A stretch of 64,000 nt of DNA from Pseudobacter sp051955275 (lineage in GTDB: Bacteria; Bacteroidota; Bacteroidia; Chitinophagales; Chitinophagaceae). The DNA lies in contig NZ_JBQCGW010000215.1 in NCBI RefSeq assembly GCF_051955275.1, positions 5,799-69,798 of the forward strand, read 5' to 3'. This document shows, in pieces, positions 40,501 through 45,442 of the stretch. The notes beneath the pieces were generated by a model. That model did no database searches. It was not told the DNA's origin and worked only from the letters and a program-made list of their open reading frames with translations. How positions within the stretch are numbered: the first letter of the stretch is position 1; each line of letters begins with the position of its first letter. Both the position numbers and the translations under genes were made by a program.

Positions 40501-41543
40501 GGTATGGGTTTAATGGGAAGGAGAATGATAATGAGGTGAAGGGTGGAGATGGGTTGCAGCAGGATTATGGATTTAGAGTGTATGATAATAGGTTGGGAAG
40601 GTTTTTGAGTGTTGACCCTATTACTGCAGATTATCCAGAATTAACTCCTTATCAGTTTGCCTCAAATAGCCCTATTGCAAACATTGACATCGATGGCCTA
40701 GAAGGTGAATATAATTTAGGGGGTACCAATGAAATGCTGAAAAGAAAAGGTGATGCACTGTTGATACAGCCTAAAAAAGAGCAAGTTGCTCCTGTAAATC
40801 AACAAGCTGCTGGGCTTAATCTGGGACCCTTAAAGTTAAAAAAGGATTCTTATGAAGGAACAAGTTGGTTTTGGCCTACAGGAAAAGCAACAGTGTTTGC
40901 AGGAAATTCCATTAAAAGTGGCTACAACCAACTATTAGGAGGTTTAGAGTCAGGATCAAAGCTTTTTACAAAGAAAGGAAGAAGCCAAATAGTAGGGAAT
41001 GCTCTTCGTGGGTTTATTAATTTCATAGAATGGAGTTATGAAACCTCAGATGATGAAAAGTTAGATTTTTTATATGAAGTAGCTACAGATGTAAATACCT
41101 ATGAGGATATTGTAGGTGGATATCTTCTTACTAAATCTACAAATTTCAGGTTCGGAAAAACTAGTTCCCAAGTACCTTTGTCTCCTTCCTTAGGAGGTGG
41201 AATGCCATATAAATATCAATTTCAATTTGGAAAATGTGTGGAATTTGCTGAAGAGTTCAAGAAAAGAATGGCAAAGGGCATAAAATTAGCAGGAGGGCAA
41301 ATTCAAGAATATGAAATTAATATTGGCCCTAATGGTTTAATAGGAACATCAAAAGTTCAGCTTGCAAATAATGGGATGCATAGGTTTGTTGAGGCAAAAA
41401 TCGGTAATGAAATAATGATCTTTGATAACTACCATCCACAAGGCATATCCAAACAAGATTACTTAAAGGAGATTGGAGGATATATTAATGGACGAGTTAT
41501 CGAAGGAGCAGATCTCCTTAAAAATGCAAAAAAAATCGAGTAA
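31530..41543 (+). CDS. Polymorphic Rhs/YD-repeat toxin with papain-like C-terminal domain (3337 aa)
   Basis: The signal segment TRYIFPVICLLICMAFMGPV is followed by a DUF6443-like start of Rhs wrapping (near 330-360, DFQGRPVIQVMPAPT). Three tandem LamG-like modules then run from about residue 1320 to 2170, each ending in a related TGxxLxxCG-type motif. YD repeats occupy about 2190-2930. The Rhs core contains NGKENDNEVKGGDGLQQDYG and GRFLSVDP (about 2996-3030). After DIDGLEG near residue 3055 a variable tip of about 280 residues begins. It contains Cys3236 (GKCVEFAEEF), His3284 (GMHRFVEA) and Asp3299 (MIFDNYHP), the order and spacing of papain-fold toxin peptidases or deamidases. Base composition drops towards AT in the tip. 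The core should release the tip into target cells; the target is unknown. Confidence 0.85.
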   Translation: MLSIKNTRYIFPVICLLICMAFMGPVTIAVDPPVVRILNGSTGQLKVDSLMMVEDAKFFSGNTNLIRPYRVENMVSLEVNEDALIPIQDSFTVTARLQIKKTDALLQVSTQNIDLTVNYSKDSSYKQRRTFYFSNAFRVEVKVISLSKSVAWDAYALCKVVNQLQSHPAYRFDCDTNAVKAVTANTFSVEDELPVSWGHMDGADEYDLEWAYVDLVALNDSMYGIPTSPDPKLLFAGNASRVTVSGTSYRIPLYYDRKGKLFFRVRSVHWASALGAQGSRIEAKWSSGYPGGLGAYEFNGHEKQLNWQSSTSFAEDGKRKTVMQYYDGSLRARQTVTKDNVSDKTIVAESLYDFQGRPVIQVMPAPTLNNVIRYARGLNRTTGNEEYEKRLFDTLPDPAKYCETQAIPMSSDSGASRYYSPRNSFLNSGDLKYRFVPDAELYPFSEVEYAQDNTGRITRQSGVGIDFRMGSGHETYYSYGTPDQRELDALFGTEVGLATHYQKVVVRDANGQTSISYTDMRGRTIATALAGSLPAGARMDTLSSMKRDTRTETLADPSTAVIRDLIMESKKGLEVTEEDSVLHSFEYKLSPESIQAGCSTQFCYDCLYDLEIIITSDCNNCRLPGKQAFYSLTRNFSFGNIDTTCNPAQEFIVKFDLWLKKGSYEITKKLSVNKTAMDYYRDSLFMSRNNCKTEELFANNYRNKQVVSNNCLPACDGCLLSVGTWQVYWNNYKQKYNIAAADTVAQKDLAMRAHKEAVDACNALCGNNTEKDAIRSAMLADLTPPMGQYADINRDDNKYSIFFIDSVTTPRYQLISNYKDASGMPALVYRESTGKMVSPQQLSPDEFIENFQSSWAEALLPKHPEYSLLEKYSLLDSSHQWDRDAEAISTYALAKQRGYMNPTGATISPFSYFAGTGPDVVRDPFSNYNGRMFRFAIEDIIERFQDMAPGPDASLYGLAAISILCTDNQQSCIQANASGLHLANSLSICDADRDIAWQVFRATYLSWKKQKIFQWVRTGSSAPSALELRNNGYASHFVFDELFDNNGLPRTVSGMTAANNHKASAEQKAKNYYDSNCVAYVNYWIKTLSASCALYDTLDLRQNVMPLLVAVCQQGADIDHPFGSSTVKPSSIYAYRSFEEVIAAYNRKKGIRNNNCNAYVITAPAPYDQQVAPSDKPLAQKPADCECDLILKFQQQFVNRGSEYGTFGRFMREVYKTDITDSIADYLTGICNNSPSCTYLSGNILLPPVFQCNTGDVCIDCSLFNRIDSCFRAGFPDVLPSSDPAVRSDSVQQSWNRLYENYMNHKTGFAKSAADYLAFARQCQGSSRSFGCDSLNRILLAYRQVRKTSFGVRYQRSYTSVDGSRVTLTDPADLVKDGMMMFPDSVRAGTLRSYNGDAISAVNFQPFCFPQGYAYEFRFKLLKPEPKGDLFYSIAGSFGATFSLTVQGLKLIMVANPELGVTFPVNVVADPDTTIVNGWCTVKCKTTISNVYIYFNGKLIYTGSRNPVTPIPNFQIIGASFYSRQAAIDWYKLYDHNDSLKYFEYFNSLAGYSIPAPSPFCAPVTDCKTHFVSFFNQRNGNSNFNYQQIEEIYKQTCGRLPDPCYEVDSLMNTLKRFNKSENPSKAVPSIVAPGMAAPDSLANDPERTFRDGAFMWESRFQAKNTNSEYTYHRIAAPAGTLLCTDQNFSVEGRFRAVSDVWGTTADLFYYDHPGIGRYVVCRQSGGLYIRLVTLTDGTSDVNFTPMILLTGVGAAITDWNNYKVTFAPDSVRFYFNDIKKGAVRNPRNGMALTNHFQWMVNSYKGSLDWVKVHNSKGKPVYYEDFNDPNKPAGFDPTFICSALADCQTSFVNYFNQQRNTSYAFRQIDSLYYHRTGRSLDVCGIRDSLMNVMGRYNANENPNRLILTQHFNDPATIWENSQYANNRNAELIVGNGLFRHPDTLQNISYGTGWKGFRLSASTAFCANREYTLEVKMKVFRDIWGNEEIFYFDDGNVQFKFDKRTGSATLNGINLTSVLARNPSNPATRVNILASTVNMNSNPSQLVQEWVTVKFNITPTRIRLYWNDVLKLDQTRTNTGFQPASSLDLYFNSLQGALDYVKVYNSKGQIYFSEDFEDQQRRALVDPAFLCPKATADCKTPFLTYFNQQRGTSYTFDQIDSLHFAMTGTSLNICGDRPMSEPYFYTLCGRATPGYPAVAVDPINNCTDSTFFIDSYAQTRYRYYADSLRGNFDSAYRAKCLNAYKFEKFTVRRSVQEYHYTLYYYDQAGNLVKTVPPAGVRPVRDSIWLDNVKIARANKQELVPGHELPTDYRYNALNQVVSQKSPDGGASRFWYDRLGRLVVSQNAKQRYASSNEENRLYSYTKYDSLGRIKEVGQLRNLLSNGVMHDTTSRNPELLSIWMTALNQRREQITSTVYDLPYPGFTEVVDNRQIVKQRNLRNRVSYTTYTDSWNTANYNQGTFYTYDIHGNVDTLLQDFGCGTCGNSEVNNLMNQNGNRFKKIFYNYDLISGKVNGVAYQRGWSDQFFHRYSYDGENRLTLTETSIDGKVWERDARYEYYLHGPLARTVLGAQHVQGIDYAYTLQGWLKGVNSAGALSAYDMGGDGDTRTGAANRYVARDAYGFALNYFANDYKAIVDTLKSFPGYSAYLNTDFRPLYNGNISSMVSTNRVFENPAAYPDSATLLFNYTYDQLNRITGMDVFNKFNRTANNYNSLVKIDKFRERVSYDGNGNILKYLRNGNGNGATVRMDSLRYSYYPGTNRLKHVRDSVPANWYGAGVTDKIIDIDNQSDPENYIYDSIGNLIKDKAEKITNIGWNVYGKITSISKAENSPQPASEIRYTYDASGNRISKSVEKSGRKNITWYVRDAQGNVMATYTGEDEVAKPLPGFAIVESERYIYGSSRLGVTSLDQPVDNGNAGPASVTGDTGSVGVRGERMYELSNHLGNVLTTITDRKFGVSSNGSLIDYYEPVMLSGTDYYAFGSLMRSAGDKAYRYGFNGKENDNEVKGGDGLQQDYGFRVYDNRLGRFLSVDPITADYPELTPYQFASNSPIANIDIDGLEGEYNLGGTNEMLKRKGDALLIQPKKEQVAPVNQQAAGLNLGPLKLKKDSYEGTSWFWPTGKATVFAGNSIKSGYNQLLGGLESGSKLFTKKGRSQIVGNALRGFINFIEWSYETSDDEKLDFLYEVATDVNTYEDIVGGYLLTKSTNFRFGKTSSQVPLSPSLGGGMPYKYQFQFGKCVEFAEEFKKRMAKGIKLAGGQIQEYEINIGPNGLIGTSKVQLANNGMHRFVEAKIGNEIMIFDNYHPQGISKQDYLKEIGGYINGRVIEGADLLKNAKKIE
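40500..40617 (+). repeat. Rhs-core recombination segment, copy 1 (intact gene)
   Basis: About 118 nt encoding the Rhs core RYGFNGKENDNEVKGG...GRFLSVDP. By hand alignment it matches 51321-51438 with about ten mismatches, while the sequences after it (the two toxin tips) are unrelated. This is the expected homologous platform for exchanging C-terminal tips. Confidence 0.7.
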
Positions 41544-41873
41544 ATGATAGAGCAACAGAAGGAATTTATAAGTTTCCTTTTTGCGATCTTAAAGCGAAAT
41601 GGAATGTTTAATGTTAATAATGTAGAAGATATTAATCTAGTAATTTTAGGCTATGAAGCAGCATTAATATCCTCTCCTATTGCTCAGAAAAGTATTCATC
41701 AACTTTTATTGGGCTTTCGAGTATTTGTGAATGCTAAGTTTGAAACTCATCAGGACTTTGATTGGGCAAGAGTGATTCGATTTAATTCTGGAGGAGATAA
41801 ACCTTCACTAGAGTTGTTTGAGTCTCTTTTTACTCAATTTACAAACGAATACACTGTTCCCTATCAAGGGTAG
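41544..41873 (+). CDS. Putative immunity protein for the papain-like Rhs toxin
   Basis: The ATG follows the toxin TAA with no spacer (stop 41541-41543, start 41544), the classic toxin-immunity arrangement. The product is 109 aa, cytoplasmic, without signal or membrane segments, and mainly helical at the start (QQKEFISFLFAILKRNGMFN). No family was recognised. The assignment rests on position, size and the toxin next to it. It should bind and inhibit the papain-like tip in the producing cell. The gene has a normal number of CpG sites, unlike the mobile element starting just downstream. Confidence 0.7.
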   Translation: MIEQQKEFISFLFAILKRNGMFNVNNVEDINLVILGYEAALISSPIAQKSIHQLLLGFRVFVNAKFETHQDFDWARVIRFNSGGDKPSLELFESLFTQFTNEYTVPYQG

Positions 41874-41885
41874 TGTCTAACTGGT

Positions 41886-41932
41886 GGTAGTAAACAACTT
41901 GTCATCTACTAAATAATACTCAAAAGGATTGG
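41886..41932 (+). repeat. IS1-end-like motif A after the first immunity gene
   Basis: The motif begins GGTAGTAAACAACTTGTCA and runs into GGATTGGCT. It recurs at 52812 and 53964 and is similar to the sequence just before the IS1-type transposase start (54124). An incomplete GGTAGTGTCTAAC lies just upstream (41870), giving a doubled arrangement as at 53950/53964. It resembles IS1 ends, which begin GGTAAT and contain CAACTT. It is probably a solo or truncated IS1-type end. Confidence 0.5.
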
Positions 41933-41956
41933 CTTAACGGTCAATCCTTTTTCTTT
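41922..41956 (+). terminator. Rho-independent terminator of the Rhs toxin-immunity unit
   Basis: The perfect 10-bp stem AAAAGGATTG / CAATCCTTTT has a 10-nt loop and is followed by TTCTTTT. It lies 48 nt after the putative immunity gene and would end the long Rhs message. Confidence 0.75.
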
Positions 41957-42036
41957 TATCAATGTCATTAATCAGTTGATTTTCTGATAGTCTGAGTAAA
42001 TATTCTAGCTGACTTTTCTCTAGTAAAACAGAATAA

Positions 42037-42066
42037 TTGTTAGATTCAAAATAATATTTACCTTTG
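42037..42066 (+). promoter_or_regulatory. Bacteroidota-type sigma-A promoter for the DUF3987 gene
   Basis: TTG at 42037-42039 and TACCTTTG at 42059-42066 match the Bacteroidota consensus TTG-N19-TAnnTTTG with exact spacing. Transcription should start near 42073 and leave a leader of about 195 nt before the DUF3987 ATG. That leader contains the TTTGCCA repeats at 42184-42198. The rest of the 395-nt stretch 41874-42268 holds the IS1-like end and the terminator, with no gene seen. Confidence 0.65.
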
Positions 42067-42183
42067 CATCCTGCTAGCAGATGTAACCCCCACAAAAAAG
42101 AAATCTCCTTTTAGTTTTTAGTAATCTTCATAGCTAGAAATATCTCCATAAAGAAACAGTGAATTTGAAATGAGAATTGTCGG

Positions 42184-42198
42184 TTTGCCATTTTGCCA
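42184..42198. repeat. TTTGCCA double motif, left copy
   Basis: TTTGCCATTTTGCCA contains two TTTGCCA heptamers 8 nt apart. It is repeated perfectly in inverted orientation at 43536-43550 on the other side of the DUF3987 gene. This could be a binding site for an element-encoded protein, an iteron-like origin or a recombination site. Confidence 0.55.
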
Positions 42199-42268
42199 AC
42201 TGTCATTCATAAAATGTAGTAATCCATGTAAGTAGAAATATTTAATAACAATTAAAAAATATTTCATA

Positions 42269-43516
42269 ATGGATTTTAATAAAATAGGAGATACTCCATT
42301 TATTCCTGAGCAAGTTTATGATATGTTGCCTGAGTTATTAAAGGAAACATGTTCAAAGTTCTCTGATAAAAGAGAAAGGGATGTGTTTTTGACCTCAGCT
42401 ATTACAGTATTTAGTGGCTGTTTACCCAACTTAAGGGGGATGTATGGCATGAATTACCTGCATCCAAATTTATTCTCAATAATTGTTGCTCCACCAGCAA
42501 GTGGCAAAGGAGTAATGAATTATGCTAGAACAATGGGAGAAGATATACAAGAAAATCTTCTCAAGAAAGATGAAAAAGGAAATAGAAAAATGTTGTTTAT
42601 TCCTGCTGATATTAGTTCAGCAATGATTGTAAAGCAATTAAGTGATAATGGAGGCAGAGGCATCATTTATGCTTCAGAAGCTGATACTCTTAGTAATTCA
42701 ATGAATCAGGATTGGGGGAATTTTAGTGACAAACTAAGACAGGGATTCCATCATGAAACCATTGAATTAGCAAGGAAATTAAATAATGAATATATAAGGA
42801 TAGCAAACCCATGTGTTTCTATGTTACTTTCTGGAACACCAGAGCAAGTAAGAAGATTAATTCCTTCAGTAGAAAATGGACTTTTTAGCAGAAATATCTT
42901 CTATGCTTATTCTCCTGAAATAACTTGGAAAGACAATACTCCTTGCAAAGACTGTAATAATTCAATAGGGTATTTCCAAAAAAAGGCAAAGGATGTAGAA
43001 CAGATAAATAAGTTTTATGAAAACACCCAACTAGAGTTTTCCTTAAGTGAGGATCAGTGGGATTCATTAAACAAATTCTACAAACAGGCATTGGAAACCT
43101 TAGTGGCAGACTATGGAGAGGATGCTAAATCACTCATTACAAGAATGGCAATAATTCAATTTAGATTAGCAATGATCTTGACTGGAATTAGAAACTTTGA
43201 AAATGAAAAAACTTCAGAAGGTGAGCTGGTATGTTCTGAACAGGATTTTGATACTTCTATGACATTAGCTAAGACTTACCTCCAACACTCTTTAGTAATG
43301 TTGGAAGGCATTCCTGGATCAGGTGTAAATCAATTCAGGAAAAGTAATGATAAATTCACTCAGCAAATTCCAGAATCTTTCAAAAGAGAAGAAGCCATTA
43401 CTATTGGAAAATCACTTGGATTATCTGAAAGAAGTGTAGATAGGCAACTTGAAAGGCTTGTAAAGGAGGGGGCTTATCATAAGCCATCCTTTGGGGTGTA
43501 CCAAAAAATAGCCTAA
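42269..43516 (+). CDS. DUF3987-family ATPase/primase-helicase-like protein
   Basis: A 415-aa protein with a P-loop APPASGKG at residues 74-81, a following MLFIPADISSAMIVKQL and an acidic Walker B-like segment (GIIYASEADTL), then MLLSGTPEQVRRLIP. This matches DUF3987 proteins, which are common on Bacteroidota mobile elements and thought to act in element replication. The C terminus (EEAITIGKSLGLSERSVDRQLERLVKEGAY) looks like a winged HTH. The 1248-bp gene contains no CpG at all on direct reading, so every Arg codon is AGA or AGG. It is transcribed from the promoter at 42037 and is convergent with the XRE gene. Related proteins are often longer and fused to a primase domain; here that domain is absent. 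Confidence 0.75.
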   Translation: MDFNKIGDTPFIPEQVYDMLPELLKETCSKFSDKRERDVFLTSAITVFSGCLPNLRGMYGMNYLHPNLFSIIVAPPASGKGVMNYARTMGEDIQENLLKKDEKGNRKMLFIPADISSAMIVKQLSDNGGRGIIYASEADTLSNSMNQDWGNFSDKLRQGFHHETIELARKLNNEYIRIANPCVSMLLSGTPEQVRRLIPSVENGLFSRNIFYAYSPEITWKDNTPCKDCNNSIGYFQKKAKDVEQINKFYENTQLEFSLSEDQWDSLNKFYKQALETLVADYGEDAKSLITRMAIIQFRLAMILTGIRNFENEKTSEGELVCSEQDFDTSMTLAKTYLQHSLVMLEGIPGSGVNQFRKSNDKFTQQIPESFKREEAITIGKSLGLSERSVDRQLERLVKEGAYHKPSFGVYQKIA

Positions 43517-43535
43517 TTAATAACCAGTGTCAAAC

Positions 43536-43571
43536 TGGCAAAATGGCAAAGTCTTTAATAGGGCTTTGCCA
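43536..43571. repeat. TTTGCCA motifs, right cluster
   Basis: TGGCAAAATGGCAAA (43536-43550) is the exact reverse complement of 42184-42198. A further TTTGCCA follows at 43565-43571. With the left copy this makes five heptamers bracketing the DUF3987 gene. Confidence 0.55.
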
Positions 43572-43573
43572 TT
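43542..43573. terminator. Bidirectional hairpin between the DUF3987 and XRE genes
   Basis: The perfect 10-bp stem AATGGCAAAG / CTTTGCCATT has a 12-nt loop and lies between two convergent genes. T-tracts on both sides are weak, so termination is likely but not certain. It is built partly from the TTTGCCA motifs. Confidence 0.5.
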
Positions 43574-43574
43574 G

Positions 43575-43820
43575 TTATAATTTAAGAAGATCAGTTACAT
43601 TTACTTCCAGTGCATCAGCCAGGAGGGCAAGAAAGGAGACAGAAAAATTGACCTTCCCAAGCTCAATTCTATTTATCTGAGAATAGTCTACATCATTACA
43701 TTTAAAAGCTAATTCTACCTGTGTAAGTCCTTTTTGGGTGCGTAAATCTCTTACTTTCTGGCCCAGTTTGACCAGAAAATCATCATTCCTGTAATATCCC
43801 TTTTTGGTACGTTTTCTCAC
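43575..43820 (-). CDS. XRE-family HTH transcriptional regulator (81 aa)
   Basis: A compact Cro/C1-type repressor. The HTH spans about residues 22-78 (LGQKVRDLRTQKGLTQVELA, then CNDVDYSQINRIELGKVNFS and LLADALEVNVTDLLKL). Length and layout are those of single-domain XRE regulators of mobile elements. It is transcribed on the minus strand, divergent from the lipoprotein gene at 43905. A pair of 19-bp direct repeats lies between them, the natural place for its operators. It probably controls element genes and itself (inference). The gene contains only a few CpG sites, as does the rest of the element. Confidence 0.88.
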   Translation of the reverse strand: MRKRTKKGYYRNDDFLVKLGQKVRDLRTQKGLTQVELAFKCNDVDYSQINRIELGKVNFSVSFLALLADALEVNVTDLLKL

Positions 43821-43834
43821 GTAGCAAAAGGATT

Positions 43835-43879
43835 AATTCTCCTTATTTTGGCATAGGGATAATTCTCCTTATTTTAGCA
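43835..43879. promoter_or_regulatory. Direct repeats, likely operators of the XRE regulator
   Basis: Two 19-bp copies beginning AATTCTCCTTATTTT (43835-43853 and 43861-43879) differ at one base and are 26 bp apart. They lie in the 84-nt region between the divergent XRE and lipoprotein genes. A spacing near 2.5 helical turns would suit cooperative binding. Confidence 0.55.
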
Positions 43880-43904
43880 AATACCTACATAAAACATCAA
43901 ATAC

Positions 43905-44309
43905 ATGAAAAAAAGAGCATTAGGACTACTGTTATTCTCCATTTTCTTGTTTTCCTGCAAGAAAAAATTAGAAAATAATCAAGTCAATTACTGGGCAGTA
44001 AAGTATGAGGTAACCAGTACCAATCCCCAAACAAGCATAGCTGTACAATTCATAGATGAAACAGGAAATGCTCAGGTTCATGGTGAGCCCATAGATAAAA
44101 GCAAGTACATAAAAACTCCTTGGAAATTTGAAGCTCAGTATACAAAGGATATGGGTGTCGTTGCCAATAAGCAACTAAGAGTGCAGTTGCTTGGAATAAA
44201 CAACTTTCAGGCACCAGATAAGTTTTCCATGAAAATCTATGTAAATGGTCAGGTAGCTAATCAGACTTCCAACCCTAATGACTTCTTGATCTATCAGCTT
44301 AATCCTTAA
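43905..44309 (+). CDS. Small lipoprotein, cargo of the mobile element
   Basis: A 134-aa protein with a typical lipoprotein signal MKKRALGLLLFSIFLFSCKK, the lipobox Cys being residue 18. Lys after the Cys favours export towards the outer membrane in Bacteroidota. The mature part is beta-rich (VNYWAVKYEVTSTNPQTSIA, IAVQFIDETG, ending FLIYQLNP) and could be a small immunoglobulin- or calycin-like fold. No family was recognised. It is the first of three membrane-related genes (with 44345 and 44520) behind the putative XRE operators. It could serve surface exclusion or host interaction; this is a guess from location. Confidence 0.6.
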   Translation: MKKRALGLLLFSIFLFSCKKKLENNQVNYWAVKYEVTSTNPQTSIAVQFIDETGNAQVHGEPIDKSKYIKTPWKFEAQYTKDMGVVANKQLRVQLLGINNFQAPDKFSMKIYVNGQVANQTSNPNDFLIYQLNP

Positions 44310-44344
44310 ATATTATTCAAAGCACCTCTTTTAAGACAAAAACT

Positions 44345-44533
44345 ATGAAACAAGCATTAGGAATAATTTTTTCTATTGTAGTAATTATTGCAGTAATTCA
44401 ACTCATGCAGGAAACCTCACAAGGTGGAATGAGATTGCTTTATGTTTTTCTAGGTCTAATCTTTTTGATCATTCTTTATAACTCTTACTTTAAGAAGAGC
44501 AGTAAACCCAATAATACAGATGGAAAACAATAA
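44345..44533 (+). CDS. Small two-helix membrane protein (62 aa)
   Basis: Two hydrophobic helices (about residues 5-22 and 29-48) with a short loop and a polar Lys/Asn-rich tail. No family was recognised. It overlaps the next small membrane protein gene by 14 nt and follows the lipoprotein gene by 35 nt, so the three are probably one unit. Confidence 0.5.
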   Translation: MKQALGIIFSIVVIIAVIQLMQETSQGGMRLLYVFLGLIFLIILYNSYFKKSSKPNNTDGKQ

Positions 44534-44759
44534 GCCTCCCTCCAATATTCAAGTGCTATTGGGAGTATTGATTTTTACAACAGGAATTGTTGTCCTGTAT
44601 ATAAAAATATTCTCTACTTCTGATTATGAAATAGGGATGGATAAATTTGGAGAATTGTATGAAAGGGATAATTCAGTCACCTTGCCAATTATGAAAGCAT
44701 GTATGATTATTTTGCCAATAGTAGGATTGTACTATTTTATCAAGGGTCGAAGAAAGTAA
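44520..44759 (+). CDS. Small two-helix membrane protein (79 aa)
   Basis: It begins MENNKPPSNIQVLLGVLIFT. The first membrane helix is near residues 10-29, an approximately 27-residue acidic loop (DYEIGMDKFGELYERD) follows, and the second helix is near 55-73 before the basic end GRRK. The overlap with 44345-44533 suggests translational coupling. No family was recognised. The 262-nt gap after it (44760-45021) holds no gene or clear signal. Confidence 0.5.
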   Translation: MENNKPPSNIQVLLGVLIFTTGIVVLYIKIFSTSDYEIGMDKFGELYERDNSVTLPIMKACMIILPIVGLYYFIKGRRK

Positions 44760-45021
44760 TTTATGTGAAAAGATATGTGAGCCTGCACTTCGTTATTATA
44801 GATAACCTTTCTCTGATAAAAAAAGAAATGAATATTTCAATTATCAAATAAATAGCATTCTTTTATTCTGATAAAAAGTTCCTTCCCAAAATTTAGGCAG
44901 GTACTGCATAGCTGTATTTCTTTGAAGCTAGTTATATCAACTCACCCCTCCTCACAATGGGCCTCTGGGTAACTCCACAGGTATTTGTAATCCTATTTAT
45001 CATTTTTAAAGGAATATTATT

Positions 45022-45363
45022 ATGGTAACTATTTCAAAAGTTATTGAAAGGACAACTAAAGAGGGGAAAGTATTTGTAGTGCTGGAATTATTAGGTGATG
45101 CAGAATTGATCCAGTCTCAGAAAACTGGCAAGTTTTATCTCACTGCTAAGAAATGTACAATGCCTTCCACTTTTGATCTGCTCACTGCGCAATCTATGGT
45201 TGGCCAGAAAATGCCTGGACAAATAAAAAGAGTAGCCAGCGAACACTATGAATACACAGTAAAGGAAACTGGAGAAATATTAGTGTTGGGGCATTCTTAT
45301 GAATATTGCCCACAGGAAAGTGTTACTCAGCAGCAATCAGCAGTCAATCAAACATTTTCCTAG
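45022..45363 (+). CDS. Hypothetical protein of the mobile element (113 aa)
   Basis: The product begins MVTISKVIERTTKEGKVFVV and is soluble, with a beta-rich first half and a Gln-rich tail (ESVTQQQSAVNQTFS). The motif GKFYLTAKKCTMPSTFD suggests an OB-like or single-strand-binding-type small domain, but this is only an impression. A good AAAGGA Shine-Dalgarno-like stretch precedes the ATG by 8 nt. It lies directly upstream of the RecA-fold ATPase gene, so a role in DNA metabolism of the element is plausible. Confidence 0.55.
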   Translation: MVTISKVIERTTKEGKVFVVLELLGDAELIQSQKTGKFYLTAKKCTMPSTFDLLTAQSMVGQKMPGQIKRVASEHYEYTVKETGEILVLGHSYEYCPQESVTQQQSAVNQTFS

Positions 45364-45442
45364 AAATAAAACTTATTGACCAAGTACAGGCATGGTGTTA
45401 ACAGCATCATGCCTTTTTTTTCTAACTAAAAAAGTTGATCAA

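Noticed and set aside
23956..41543. CRISPR array or long DNA tandem repeat within the giant genes
   Set aside because: Repeated protein modules exist, but no regularly spaced identical DNA repeats were seen there or elsewhere in the window.
41874..42268. tRNA or tmRNA gene as the integration site at the left side of the mobile element
   Set aside because: I found no cloverleaf or T-loop-like GGTTCRA motif in the stretch, only a terminator, an IS1-like end and a promoter.
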